Of a stretch of 5,522 bases of DNA, positions 1 through 5,522 are shown piece by piece. Source of the stretch: Candidatus Altarchaeota archaeon (GTDB lineage Archaea > Altiarchaeota > Altiarchaeia > IMC4 > DAOVSA01); contig DAOVSA010000047.1 in NCBI GenBank assembly GCA_030633635.1, positions 1 to 5,522 of the forward strand. The letters are read 5' to 3'. The notes below the pieces were generated by a model. The model searched no databases, had not been told where the DNA came from, and saw only the letters and a list, made by a program, of their open reading frames with translations. A program made the translations under genes and the position numbers. The stretch's first letter is position 1, and each line of letters starts with the position of its first letter.

Positions 1-1
1 C

Positions 2-925
2 GATTCCGTTGAGGTTGATAATTTCGGGAATGTTATTGGAAAGAAGGGTGAAGGTGGGCCAAAAATAATGCTTGCCGCACACATGGATGAAATCGGTCTA
101 ATGGTCAAGCATATCGATAAAGAGGGCTATATAAATTTTGTGAAGATCGGAGGTATCGATGATAGGATCCTATTGGGACAAAGAGTGATCGTAAAGGCAA
201 AGAAAGGTGATGTTGTGGGAATAATCGGTTCAAAACCACCGCACCTGCAAAAAAAGGAGGAACAGGAGAAGGTAGTTAAACACGATGAACTTTTCATCGA
301 CATCGGTTCTGAAAACGACAAAGAGGCAAAGAAACGAATAGAGGTCGGAGATCCAATAATTTTTGAACCCAACTGGGGTAAATTAGATGGATTATTGTAT
401 GGAAAAGCAATAGATGACAGGATTGGTTGTTACGCATTAATAAAGATCATGGAAAACCTGAATATTGATAATGAAGTGTATGCGGTAGGTACGGCACAGG
501 AAGAAGTCGGCTTGAAAGGAGCGAGGGTTTCCGCCTTTAAAATAAACCCGGATTATGCAATCGCGATAGATACAACAATTGCCGGTGATACGCCACAGAT
601 TAAAGAGACCGAATCCAGCCTGGAATTGGGAAAAGGCCCGGCAATAACGATAACCGAAGCATCCGGCAGAGGGGTGGTGACTCATCCAAAGATCAGGGAG
701 ATTCTGGTGGAAACAGCAAAAAAACACAAAATTCCGTACCAGATAGATGTCTTGGAAGGGGGAATGACCGACAGTGCGATAATCTACATAACAAGAGCAG
801 GCATACCATCAGGGGCAGTTTCCATCCCGACAAGGTATATTCATGGACCAACCGGGGTTTTTGATACCAGAGATCTGGAAAATACAATAAAATTGGTCGT
901 TAAGAGTTTGTCTGAACTTAAATGA
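2..925 (+). CDS. M42 family metallo-aminopeptidase (TET/glutamyl aminopeptidase type), 5'-partial
   Basis: Cytosolic two-metal exopeptidase that removes N-terminal residues from short peptides; family members form dodecameric TET particles. The frame is open from base 2 (visible start DSVEVDNFGN), so the true start lies left of the window. The ATG at 68 falls just before the conserved AHMDE motif and is internal. Counting from that Met, the expected M42 residues are present: H5 and D7 (AHMDE), bridging metal ligand D116 (KAIDDR), catalytic E145 and ligand E146 (QEEVG), ligand D168 (AIDTT), GGMTDS at 231-236 and ligand H259 (YIHGPTG). Residues 20-105 or so are the usual inserted PDZ-like domain. 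With 307 residues visible against about 345 in the family, roughly 40 N-terminal residues are missing. It looks intact and active. Substrate preference cannot be read from the sequence. It is probably unrelated in function to the genes that follow. Confidence 0.95.
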   Translation, partial: DSVEVDNFGNVIGKKGEGGPKIMLAAHMDEIGLMVKHIDKEGYINFVKIGGIDDRILLGQRVIVKAKKGDVVGIIGSKPPHLQKKEEQEKVVKHDELFIDIGSENDKEAKKRIEVGDPIIFEPNWGKLDGLLYGKAIDDRIGCYALIKIMENLNIDNEVYAVGTAQEEVGLKGARVSAFKINPDYAIAIDTTIAGDTPQIKETESSLELGKGPAITITEASGRGVVTHPKIREILVETAKKHKIPYQIDVLEGGMTDSAIIYITRAGIPSGAVSIPTRYIHGPTGVFDTRDLENTIKLVVKSLSELK

Positions 926-934
926 TCTGATCTG

Positions 935-953
935 TTTTTATTTATTTTTGTTT
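935..953 (+). terminator. T-rich tract after the M42 peptidase gene
   Basis: Three T-runs (5, 3 and 5 T, then GTTT) begin 10 bases after the TGA stop and have no hairpin. Archaeal RNA polymerase commonly stops at such oligo-T tracts, so this is a likely terminator. The same 47-base gap must also hold any promoter for the next gene. The TTTATTTATT stretch could serve as a weak TATA-like element, but no clear BRE/TATA pair is visible. Confidence 0.5.
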
Positions 954-972
954 ACCAACAAGATTTAAAAAA

Positions 973-1398
973 ATGGCAAGATTTGGCAGACCCAGGTGTC
1001 CAAGAAAGGTTTCTGGAATCCCGGCTGTTGACTATTTTAAGCCCAGAGGAATTCCTTTAGTGGATTTGGAGACAGTACAGTTGAAAGTCGAGGAGTTAGA
1101 ATCGATTCGTTTGGTAGATCTTGAAGGTCTGAATCATGAAGAAGCAGCAAAACGAATGAATGTTTCAAGAAAAACCCTCTGGAGAGATCTAAAGTCGGGA
1201 AGAAAAAAGATAGCAGGTGCCTTGACAGAGGGAAAAAGCATTCAGATAAAGGGGGGCAACTTTGTTACAACAGAAAAAAGGATATTTATCTGTGAAGATT
1301 GTAATAATGAATGGGAAGAGCCCCATGGAACTGGAAGACCAAAAAAATGTCCAAAATGTGCGAGTGAGAATATTCGTAGAAAAAAGAAGGTGATGTAA
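973..1398 (+). CDS. DUF134/UPF0251 DNA-binding protein with C-terminal zinc ribbon
   Basis: Predicted cytosolic DNA-binding protein of 141 residues. The N-terminal MARFGRPRCPRKV, the PRGIPLVDLE stretch and the helix-turn-helix at about 52-75 (GLNHEEAAKRMNVSRKTLWRDL, related to sigma-70 region 4) match DUF134/UPF0251. The family core ends near residue 96 (EGKSIQIKGGNF). Many members stop there, but this one continues into a treble-Cys-pair zinc ribbon with C107/C110 and C126/C129 around a PHGTG turn. The start is chosen because it gives the family N-terminus. There is no Shine-Dalgarno sequence, only AAAAAA before the ATG, so the message may be leaderless. It forms an operon with the next gene, whose ATG follows directly after this stop. 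From established knowledge, DUF134 genes are often found near NifX/NafY-like iron-molybdenum cofactor protein genes, but none is visible here. The DNA target is unknown. Confidence 0.88.
   Translation: MARFGRPRCPRKVSGIPAVDYFKPRGIPLVDLETVQLKVEELESIRLVDLEGLNHEEAAKRMNVSRKTLWRDLKSGRKKIAGALTEGKSIQIKGGNFVTTEKRIFICEDCNNEWEEPHGTGRPKKCPKCASENIRRKKKVM
1386..1394 (+). promoter_or_regulatory. Strong Shine-Dalgarno site for the small zinc-ribbon gene
   Basis: GAAGGTGAT matches 8 of 9 bases of the archaeal anti-SD complement GGAGGTGAT. It ends 4 bases before the ATG at 1399 and lies inside the last codons of the DUF134 gene. This supports translation of the small gene as a true second cistron. It is the best ribosome binding site in the window; the other starts show little or none. 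Confidence 0.8.
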
Positions 1399-1608
1399 AT
1401 GACCACAAGAAAATTTAAATGCTATGACTGCGAAAACGAGTTTGAAGTACCCCACGGTACTGGCGGTATGGGAAGACAAATGAAGTGCCCTAAATGTGGA
1501 GGTAATAACGTACACCGAGTTGACGCCGGATCTGGAATGGGTAGAGGACCATCCGCCGAAGGCAGGGGTAGAGGCGGTGCTGGAAGGGGTCCCAGATGGG
1601 TTCAATAG
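1399..1608 (+). CDS. Small zinc-ribbon protein with Gly/Arg-rich tail
   Basis: A 69-residue protein with a zinc ribbon at residues 6-40: C8/C11 and C30/C33, with PHGTG between the pairs. The ribbon is clearly related to the C-terminal ribbon of the upstream DUF134 protein (CxDCxNExExPHGTG, then KCPKC and N at the end), so one arose from the other. Residues 44-66 are a low-complexity Gly/Arg segment (GMGRGP, GRGRGG, AGRGPR), which may bind nucleic acid or be flexible. Similar GxGRG tails occur in small proteins such as DUF5320 that are encoded near DUF134/NifX-like genes; that link is inference. The start follows the DUF134 stop with no gap and has a strong ribosome binding site. It probably works with, or competes for the partner of, the DUF134 protein. 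The exact function is unknown. Confidence 0.85.
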   Translation: MTTRKFKCYDCENEFEVPHGTGGMGRQMKCPKCGGNNVHRVDAGSGMGRGPSAEGRGRGGAGRGPRWVQ

Positions 1609-1627
1609 AACCCAGAACTTGAGTGAT

Positions 1628-1657
1628 AAGAATTATAGTTATTTAGACTATATTCTT
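1628..1657. terminator. Possible bidirectional terminator hairpin between convergent genes
   Basis: AAGAATTATAGT (1628-1639) pairs with ACTATATTCTT (1647-1657) around a 7-base loop, giving 11 pairs with one bulged base. On the + strand it is followed by CCCTTTT. It lies in the 39-base gap between convergent genes and covers the TAG stop of the minus-strand regulator. The position and symmetry suit a shared terminator, but the stem is nearly all A/T and therefore weak. Confidence 0.45.
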
Positions 1658-2388
1658 CCCTTTTGATGCCATATCAGGAACCCGAATGTTACGATCCCAC
1701 AACCCAAAAGGAACCAGAGCAGAAATATCTGCAAACCAGATAATGGTTGAGGAGCGCTTACTTCGCCTGCGATATGGTCTGGAGGGGCTGTCTCACTATC
1801 CACATCAACCTGCTTCCAGATTTCCGTATAATTTTCTTCAAGATATCTCATACAATTCATTAGGGTTGTATCATTTTCGATAGGATAAACATCTTTCGAT
1901 TTTGGTTCATCTGGGGGTTGTATTCCTGCCCCAGATTCTGTCTCATTACCAGCAAAGGGTTGTATTGAAGGTTGTATTGAATTACCAGCAAAGGGTTGTA
2001 TTGAATAACCAAAAGTCCCGAATAATAGTCCCCCGATCAAAATAATCGGTAAAATTCTCCTCAGACTTTCTATGACCTCCTTTCTCTTGATTTTCTTTGG
2101 AACAATGACTATAAACTTTTCCACGGGACCATAGATCTTAATTTCTCTTTCTTTTTTGCTCCATCTGGTTTTTACTACCTCTATTAGTCCGACTTCATTT
2201 AATTTTTTAATATTATAATGAACGGTCGTTAACCCCAGGTCTAATTTTTTCGCAATATCTGAAGCGGAGAGTGGATTTTCGCTCAAAACCTCGAGAATTT
2301 TTAGGGCAGTATCATTTGCCAGGATCTGAGCCATATCCTTGGAATCTTCATCCAATGGCAATATTAAAAGTTTCTTGTCTTTTTTCAT
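1648..2388 (-). CDS. Membrane-anchored ArsR-like winged-helix transcription regulator
   Basis: A 246-residue protein. Residues 16-95 form an ArsR-type winged helix: DTALKILEVLSENPLSASDIAKKL, recognition helix TTVHYNIKKLNEVGLIEV, then a basic wing (KTRWSKKEREIKIYGP). Two membrane segments follow at about 112-128 (ILPIILIGGLLFGTFGY) and 218-240 (LQIFLLWFLLGCGIVTFG). Lys/Arg before the first and after the second place the DNA-binding domain and the C-tail inside and the roughly 90-residue loop outside. The loop has three N-x-S/T sequons (NET, NDT, NYT) and a SIQPFAGN repeat. Such regulators could pass an external signal to transcription. The ATG at 2388 is preferred over an in-frame TTG at 2466, which would overlap the upstream gene and add 26 residues before the usual MKKDKK start. 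No Shine-Dalgarno is visible. It lies 34 bases after the surface-protein gene and is probably its last operon partner. Target genes and signal are unknown. Confidence 0.85.
   Translation of the reverse strand: MKKDKKLLILPLDEDSKDMAQILANDTALKILEVLSENPLSASDIAKKLDLGLTTVHYNIKKLNEVGLIEVVKTRWSKKEREIKIYGPVEKFIVIVPKKIKRKEVIESLRRILPIILIGGLLFGTFGYSIQPFAGNSIQPSIQPFAGNETESGAGIQPPDEPKSKDVYPIENDTTLMNCMRYLEENYTEIWKQVDVDSETAPPDHIAGEVSAPQPLSGLQIFLLWFLLGCGIVTFGFLIWHQKGRI
1945..2005 (-). repeat. 36-base tandem repeat in the regulator's external loop
   Basis: Two identical 25-base copies (1945-1969 and 1981-2005) are 36 bases apart, with a partial third copy of the GGTTGTATTGA part between them. In the protein this reads SIQPFAGN-SIQP-SIQPFAGN. 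The exact copies imply recent slippage or duplication, and the unit is a whole number of codons, so the frame is kept. The repeat lengthens the Pro/Asn-rich stalk just outside membrane segment 1. Confidence 0.85.
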
Positions 2389-2422
2389 TTTAATTTTCTT
2401 TATAATCCTAAAACCTAAAAGA

Positions 2423-4279
2423 TTAAAAGGTAGTTTCAGGATACTGCGGCTCTCTGTATAAGCCAAATGTTATTTTCACATAATTCCAGTCGTTGGAATT
2501 GAAATTATAATCTATTTCCTGAAGGAAAACCCTCTTAAGACATATAAAATAAAGCATGCCTCTTTCTTTCTCATCTTTGGTGGATTCTTCATTCCATTCT
2601 TTAGTGTTAACTGCCAATACTCCGCCGCAAACATATCTATTGTTCTCATCCAGGCAGCCGTTTTCTCTTTTTTGAACTTCTCCGTCAGGGTGCCAAAAAC
2701 CAATCTTCTCTTCTTTTTCGTTATATAAAACCGTAATATAAGCCATAAAGCCTCCCATCGGATTTTTCTCAATCTCTATTTTCTGAACAGTAATTACGTT
2801 ATCCTCAAATTTTATTGTTTTTGGCAATTTATCATTTTTATGAATATTCACATAATCGATTATCTCTTCTTTCTCACTTACACCAAGCCCTGGTGAGAAA
2901 ATCTGGTACTTAATCTCGTCTTCCCCGAATTCGGTCTCTTTATAGGAGACTATATCTAAGGTATTACCATCCCAAACCCCGGATACTATGTAGGCTTTTC
3001 CTATTTCCAGAGGATAACATTTTCCTAAGAAACATTCATTGCCAAAACATGCAACATCAGTATCATTGTATTCTCCGGATATAACTATCTCCTCGCTATC
3101 GCCTTTTAACGTTAATGGACCAGAGCAATCGTTACAACAAGGATACTCGGGAGAACACGCTATTTCTGTACATACACCGGGAGATCCAGCAAGTGCTGTG
3201 CCGCCTATAGAAATTCTTTTATTAATTAATTCATCACTATTGGCAAGGACATAACTGGGAGTTAAAATTTCTACGGTTTTCTCTTTAATCGTGAATTCGT
3301 TTGAATAAATTACATTCTTACCAACACATTCTTCAAGTGAACTGGAATAATTCACACCTTTACATCCAAAATAGACAGTCTCTGCTATTCTATAGATTTC
3401 TCCATTAGGTTGCCATATCCAATAAGGATATATCTCCTGGCTAATCCTTCCTTTTGAATGTATCTTTTTCGATACGTATGGTCGCATGCCCTGAAGCGGT
3501 CCTCCTGTTGAGTTCCAAGTATTGTTTATTTTAATCAGGAATCCCTCAAAGGACCATGATGATAGATATATCTCTTGATCCAGATTATTTTCAATAGTAA
3601 CCGTTATGCTCTCCCCATGCTCATACTCTGTTTTGTCTGTGGTGAGAGTTACTTGTTTCTCTTCAATGGCCATGCAGGTGTTATATAGGCATTTGCAATC
3701 TTTGTAAGTTCGAAGACACTTGAGTTCTACCTTCTCATGTATTGGGAGATGAATGAAGTTTATGCAATCGCAACAACGACCATCAGGTAATTCTCCAAAG
3801 CATTTACAGTCTTCATCGTATTCACAATATGTTTCGTTCTTGATATATTCAAGTTTCGGATACTTGTCAAGTAGTTTACCAGTCTCTGCATCTATATCAA
3901 ATATCATTATAGGATAGGTTCTTTTGTTGTAATAGTGTCGGGCATAAGATACATCAATATCTACAGGAGAATAAACTACATTTGCTTCCCAGCCACAAAT
4001 TACTGGATCACAAGCTAGTGAATGAATTTCTGCACTAATTTTTATATTTGGATACAACTTCAAAAACTCTTGTGCTTCATCTGTTGCATTGGCTATGGCG
4101 ATTGCTTGTTCTTTTGTGATGGTTGGTAATCTCTCTGCTCTCTCTTGGGTTAAAATCCACCATCCACCAATCAAAATAATTCCAATAACCAAAATTCCGA
4201 GCAAGACACTCAAAAATCCTCTAGATTTTTGGTGCACAAAAAATTTCCAATTTTTTCGTGTTTTTGTTTTTGAATTCAT
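2423..4279 (-). CDS. Membrane-anchored extracellular multi-module protein (PepSY-like, Cys-rich, Ig-like, OB-like)
   Basis: A 618-residue protein, not a recognised named family. A basic N-terminus (KTKTRKNWKF) precedes one membrane segment at 21-43 with no cleavage site, so it is a signal anchor with the rest outside. Visible modules: PepSY-like 53-140 (ITKEQAIAIA ... FDIDAETGKLL); a segment with ten Cys at 152-202; an Ig-like beta domain at 208-333 (LTTDKTEYEHGESITVTIENN to YSNEFTIKEK); a Cys-rich, possibly OB-fold module at 355-446 (CCNDCSGPL, GKAYIVSGVW); and an unrecognised C-terminus 448-618 with C542 and C551. Six N-x-S/T sequons and many Cys fit a glycosylated, disulfide-bonded surface protein. 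The ATG at 4279 is preferred because it gives a standard anchor, 5 bases after the upstream stop. An ATG at 4321 with a weak GGTG before it would add 14 residues and overlap the upstream gene. No catalytic motif was seen. A role in binding or sensing is inference. Confidence 0.8.
   Translation of the reverse strand: MNSKTKTRKNWKFFVHQKSRGFLSVLLGILVIGIILIGGWWILTQERAERLPTITKEQAIAIANATDEAQEFLKLYPNIKISAEIHSLACDPVICGWEANVVYSPVDIDVSYARHYYNKRTYPIMIFDIDAETGKLLDKYPKLEYIKNETYCEYDEDCKCFGELPDGRCCDCINFIHLPIHEKVELKCLRTYKDCKCLYNTCMAIEEKQVTLTTDKTEYEHGESITVTIENNLDQEIYLSSWSFEGFLIKINNTWNSTGGPLQGMRPYVSKKIHSKGRISQEIYPYWIWQPNGEIYRIAETVYFGCKGVNYSSSLEECVGKNVIYSNEFTIKEKTVEILTPSYVLANSDELINKRISIGGTALAGSPGVCTEIACSPEYPCCNDCSGPLTLKGDSEEIVISGEYNDTDVACFGNECFLGKCYPLEIGKAYIVSGVWDGNTLDIVSYKETEFGEDEIKYQIFSPGLGVSEKEEIIDYVNIHKNDKLPKTIKFEDNVITVQKIEIEKNPMGGFMAYITVLYNEKEEKIGFWHPDGEVQKRENGCLDENNRYVCGGVLAVNTKEWNEESTKDEKERGMLYFICLKRVFLQEIDYNFNSNDWNYVKITFGLYREPQYPETTF
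3282..3311 (-). repeat. Direct repeat B, copy in the 618-residue protein gene
   Basis: These 30 bases match 4847-4876 with two mismatches and encode the end of the Ig-like module (YSNEFTIKE). The copies are 1565 bases apart. This is a remnant of the module duplication described under repeat A. Confidence 0.85.
3618..3646 (-). repeat. Direct repeat A, copy in the 618-residue protein gene
   Basis: These 29 bases are identical to 5174-5202 and encode LTTDKTEYE near the start of the Ig-like module. The spacing of 1556 bases is almost that of repeat B, so the repeats are the best-conserved ends of one duplicated module whose middle has diverged strongly. Confidence 0.9.
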
Positions 4280-4284
4280 TTTAG

Positions 4285-5522
4285 TCAAGTGAGTCTGGGC
4301 ATCACATATTTCTCTATCCATTCAACACCGATAATATTGGCGATATTTGGTATTCTTGATGCATTAATCAATACTCTAATTTGATTGCCTGAAGCTACTA
4401 TTACTACCCCTTCTAACGCCTCTATTTTATTGATTACATCTGTTGTATTTTCACCGTCAAAAATTCCTATATCCAAAGTCAAATTTCCTATTTCACTCAG
4501 TAAATAAGGACGTAATTTATATGCCGGTTGGTGTAGTCCCACCCATCGAACAACCTCTAGATTTTGAACTCTCTCTTTTACGCTTTCATTCATCTTAACT
4601 ATAAATGCATATTTTGGGATATAACTATATATTACTCCACCAAGCGACCTAACTTGATCGGTATATTCCTCATATATCGGACCTTTAAACTGTACAATAT
4701 AATACCCATCTGTCCCATAAGGATATGAAAGGATGCATAGTTTTTTTGGTAAGTGAACCTCAACATAATCAGAATCAATAACTGAAAAATTATAAAGGGT
4801 CTTTAATTCCATTGTCTTAGGAGTTTTAATGGAACACTCTTCTTTTTCTTTAATTGTGAATTCGTTTGAGTAAATTTCTCTGCTTATTGACTGTGGTCCT
4901 ATCACGTATCTCGTCCTCACTTTAAATCCCCCTGTTTTAGATATATTTCCACAAATGGTTTGATCCCACATAAAATCCAGGGTTTGATTCGTATCGATCC
5001 CTGATGTTATAGAAATGCAATCGATAGCGCACTTATTGTTTTTAGAACATTCGATATTATTATTTGCTACTATCCACTCCCCGTTACTTTCGTCGAATTT
5101 TAAAATTTCTACCGAAAAGAGAAGAATTGATTGATCTAGAAAATTCTTTACCATTATTGTCACATTTTCTCCTTGCTCATACTCTGTTTTGTCTGTGGTG
5201 AGGATTACCTTGTCATACTCAACTTCATTGTAAGATAATATGCTTAAACTCTTTCCATTCCAGACTCCAGTAACTATGTACGTTTTCCCTTTCTCTAAGG
5301 GATGACAAATTAAGAGATGACATTTATCTAAGATACATTCATTACCTAGGCAATATCCCCCTGAGAGGGTTATCTCTACATACTTTTTAATTCCCTCCTC
5401 TAATACTTCTTCTCCCAGTAATAACGGAGCAGAGCAGTCATAATTACAGCCGGGATCCTCGGGGGGACATTCCGTCCTTTCATATAGACTACAAAGACCG
5501 GCACTCGTAATGCCTCTTACAG
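4285..5522 (-). CDS. Surface protein with tandem subtilisin-propeptide-like modules but no protease domain, 5'-partial
   Basis: The frame is open to the right edge, so the start lies outside; the GTG at 5163 is internal. Counting the 411 visible residues from 5520, residues 1-97 are a Cys-rich OB-like module (CNYDCSAPL, CLGNEC, GKTYIVTGVW). Residues 104-225 are an Ig-like module (LTTDKTEYEQGENVTI to YSNEFTIKEK). Two I9/subtilase-propeptide-like modules follow: 273-335 (YYIVQFKGPI, LGGVIYSYIPKYAFIVKM, WVGLHQPAYKL) and 349-406 (IFDGENTTDVINKIEALEGV, RVLINAS, GVEWIEKYV). In archaeal S8 peptidases this region leads straight into the catalytic domain. Here a TGA follows VMPRLT, and the DNA beyond it encodes a different protein with no Asp/His/Ser subtilase motifs. 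At least eight N-x-S/T sequons point to an exported, glycosylated protein. It could be a protease inhibitor, a chaperone-like binder or a truncated protease. A catalytic domain upstream of the window edge cannot be excluded, though it would be in an unusual order. The next gene starts 5 bases after its stop. Confidence 0.82.
   Translation of the reverse strand, partial: VRGITSAGLCSLYERTECPPEDPGCNYDCSAPLLLGEEVLEEGIKKYVEITLSGGYCLGNECILDKCHLLICHPLEKGKTYIVTGVWNGKSLSILSYNEVEYDKVILTTDKTEYEQGENVTIMVKNFLDQSILLFSVEILKFDESNGEWIVANNNIECSKNNKCAIDCISITSGIDTNQTLDFMWDQTICGNISKTGGFKVRTRYVIGPQSISREIYSNEFTIKEKEECSIKTPKTMELKTLYNFSVIDSDYVEVHLPKKLCILSYPYGTDGYYIVQFKGPIYEEYTDQVRSLGGVIYSYIPKYAFIVKMNESVKERVQNLEVVRWVGLHQPAYKLRPYLLSEIGNLTLDIGIFDGENTTDVINKIEALEGVVIVASGNQIRVLINASRIPNIANIIGVEWIEKYVMPRLT
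4847..4876 (-). repeat. Direct repeat B, copy in the partial surface protein gene
   Basis: Partner of 3282-3311, with 28 of 30 bases identical. It encodes the same YSNEFTIKE stretch closing the Ig-like module. Confidence 0.85.
5174..5202 (-). repeat. Direct repeat A, copy in the partial surface protein gene
   Basis: Perfect 29-base partner of 3618-3646, at the start of the Ig-like module. Exact identity between otherwise diverged modules suggests a recent exchange (gene conversion) or strong constraint on this strand. Confidence 0.9.

Noticed and set aside
1945..2005. Repeats at 36-base spacing as a possible CRISPR array.
   Set aside because: There are only two full copies, the 11-base gap is itself part of the repeat, and the whole lies in frame inside a coding region.
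2400..2407. ATTATAAA (minus strand) as a TATA box for the regulator.
   Set aside because: It is only about 12 bases from the chosen ATG, too close for an archaeal TATA element even with a leaderless message.
2389..2466. TTG at 2466 as the start of the regulator.
   Set aside because: It would overlap the upstream gene by 44 bases, uses a rare start codon, and adds 26 residues that do not look like the family N-terminus.
2512..2772. Open frame of 86 codons on the minus strand, out of frame within the 618-residue gene.
   Set aside because: It is wholly inside the larger gene, its composition is that of a shifted frame, and it has no features of its own.
3039..3254. Open frame of 71 codons on the + strand, and similar ones at 1686-1883 and 4089-4292.
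   Set aside because: Each lies antisense to a well-supported gene, has no ribosome binding site and no recognisable domain.
4200..4321. The protease domain continuing downstream after a frameshift at the TGA.
   Set aside because: All frames were considered. The next reading frame encodes a basic N-terminus and membrane anchor, and no subtilase Asp, His or Ser motif is visible in the following sequence.
4285..5163. Treating the GTG at 5163 as the start of the propeptide-like protein.
   Set aside because: It lies inside the Ig-like module, after LTTDKTEYEQGEN. The frame stays open to the right edge and its upstream part matches modules of the neighbouring protein, so the gene is simply cut by the window.

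Overview
The window looks archaeal, probably euryarchaeal, and from an anaerobic or thermophilic type of genome. The evidence is an M42 (TET-type) aminopeptidase, a DUF134/UPF0251 DNA-binding protein, a ribosome binding site close to the archaeal GGAGGTGAT consensus, poly-T style terminator tracts, a membrane-anchored ArsR-like winged-helix regulator, and surface proteins rich in N-x-S/T sequons. Codons are rich in AGA, AGG and ATA. I do not assign a genus. No tRNA, rRNA, CRISPR array or insertion sequence was seen, and no stretch over 300 bases lacks a gene; the longest gaps are about 40 to 50 bases.

Left part (+ strand, 1-1608). The window opens inside an M42 metallo-aminopeptidase gene, with all five expected metal ligands visible. 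A T-rich tract follows. Then comes a tight two-gene unit: a DUF134 helix-turn-helix protein carrying an extra C-terminal zinc ribbon, and a 69-residue protein that is a free-standing relative of that ribbon with a Gly/Arg-rich tail. An A/T-rich hairpin lies at the convergent junction with the minus-strand genes.

Right part (- strand, 5522 down to 1648). Three genes run in one direction with gaps of 5 and 34 bases, so they are probably co-transcribed from a promoter outside the window. In order of transcription they are: (1) a surface protein entering from beyond the right edge, made of a Cys-rich OB-like module, an Ig-like module and two subtilisin-propeptide-like modules, with no protease domain; (2) a 618-residue membrane-anchored protein with PepSY-like, Cys-rich, Ig-like and OB-like modules and an unrecognised C-terminus; (3) a winged-helix regulator with two membrane segments and an external loop.

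Genes 1 and 2 share the Ig-like and OB-like modules and two short, near-perfect DNA repeats about 1.56 kb apart, so they arose partly by module duplication. Three of the modules (I9-like, PepSY-like and perhaps the Ig-like fold) resemble protease propeptides or inhibitors, while no protease catalytic domain is present. Together with a regulator that has an outside loop, this suggests a cell-surface system that binds or senses proteases or peptides and signals to transcription. That last step is inference.
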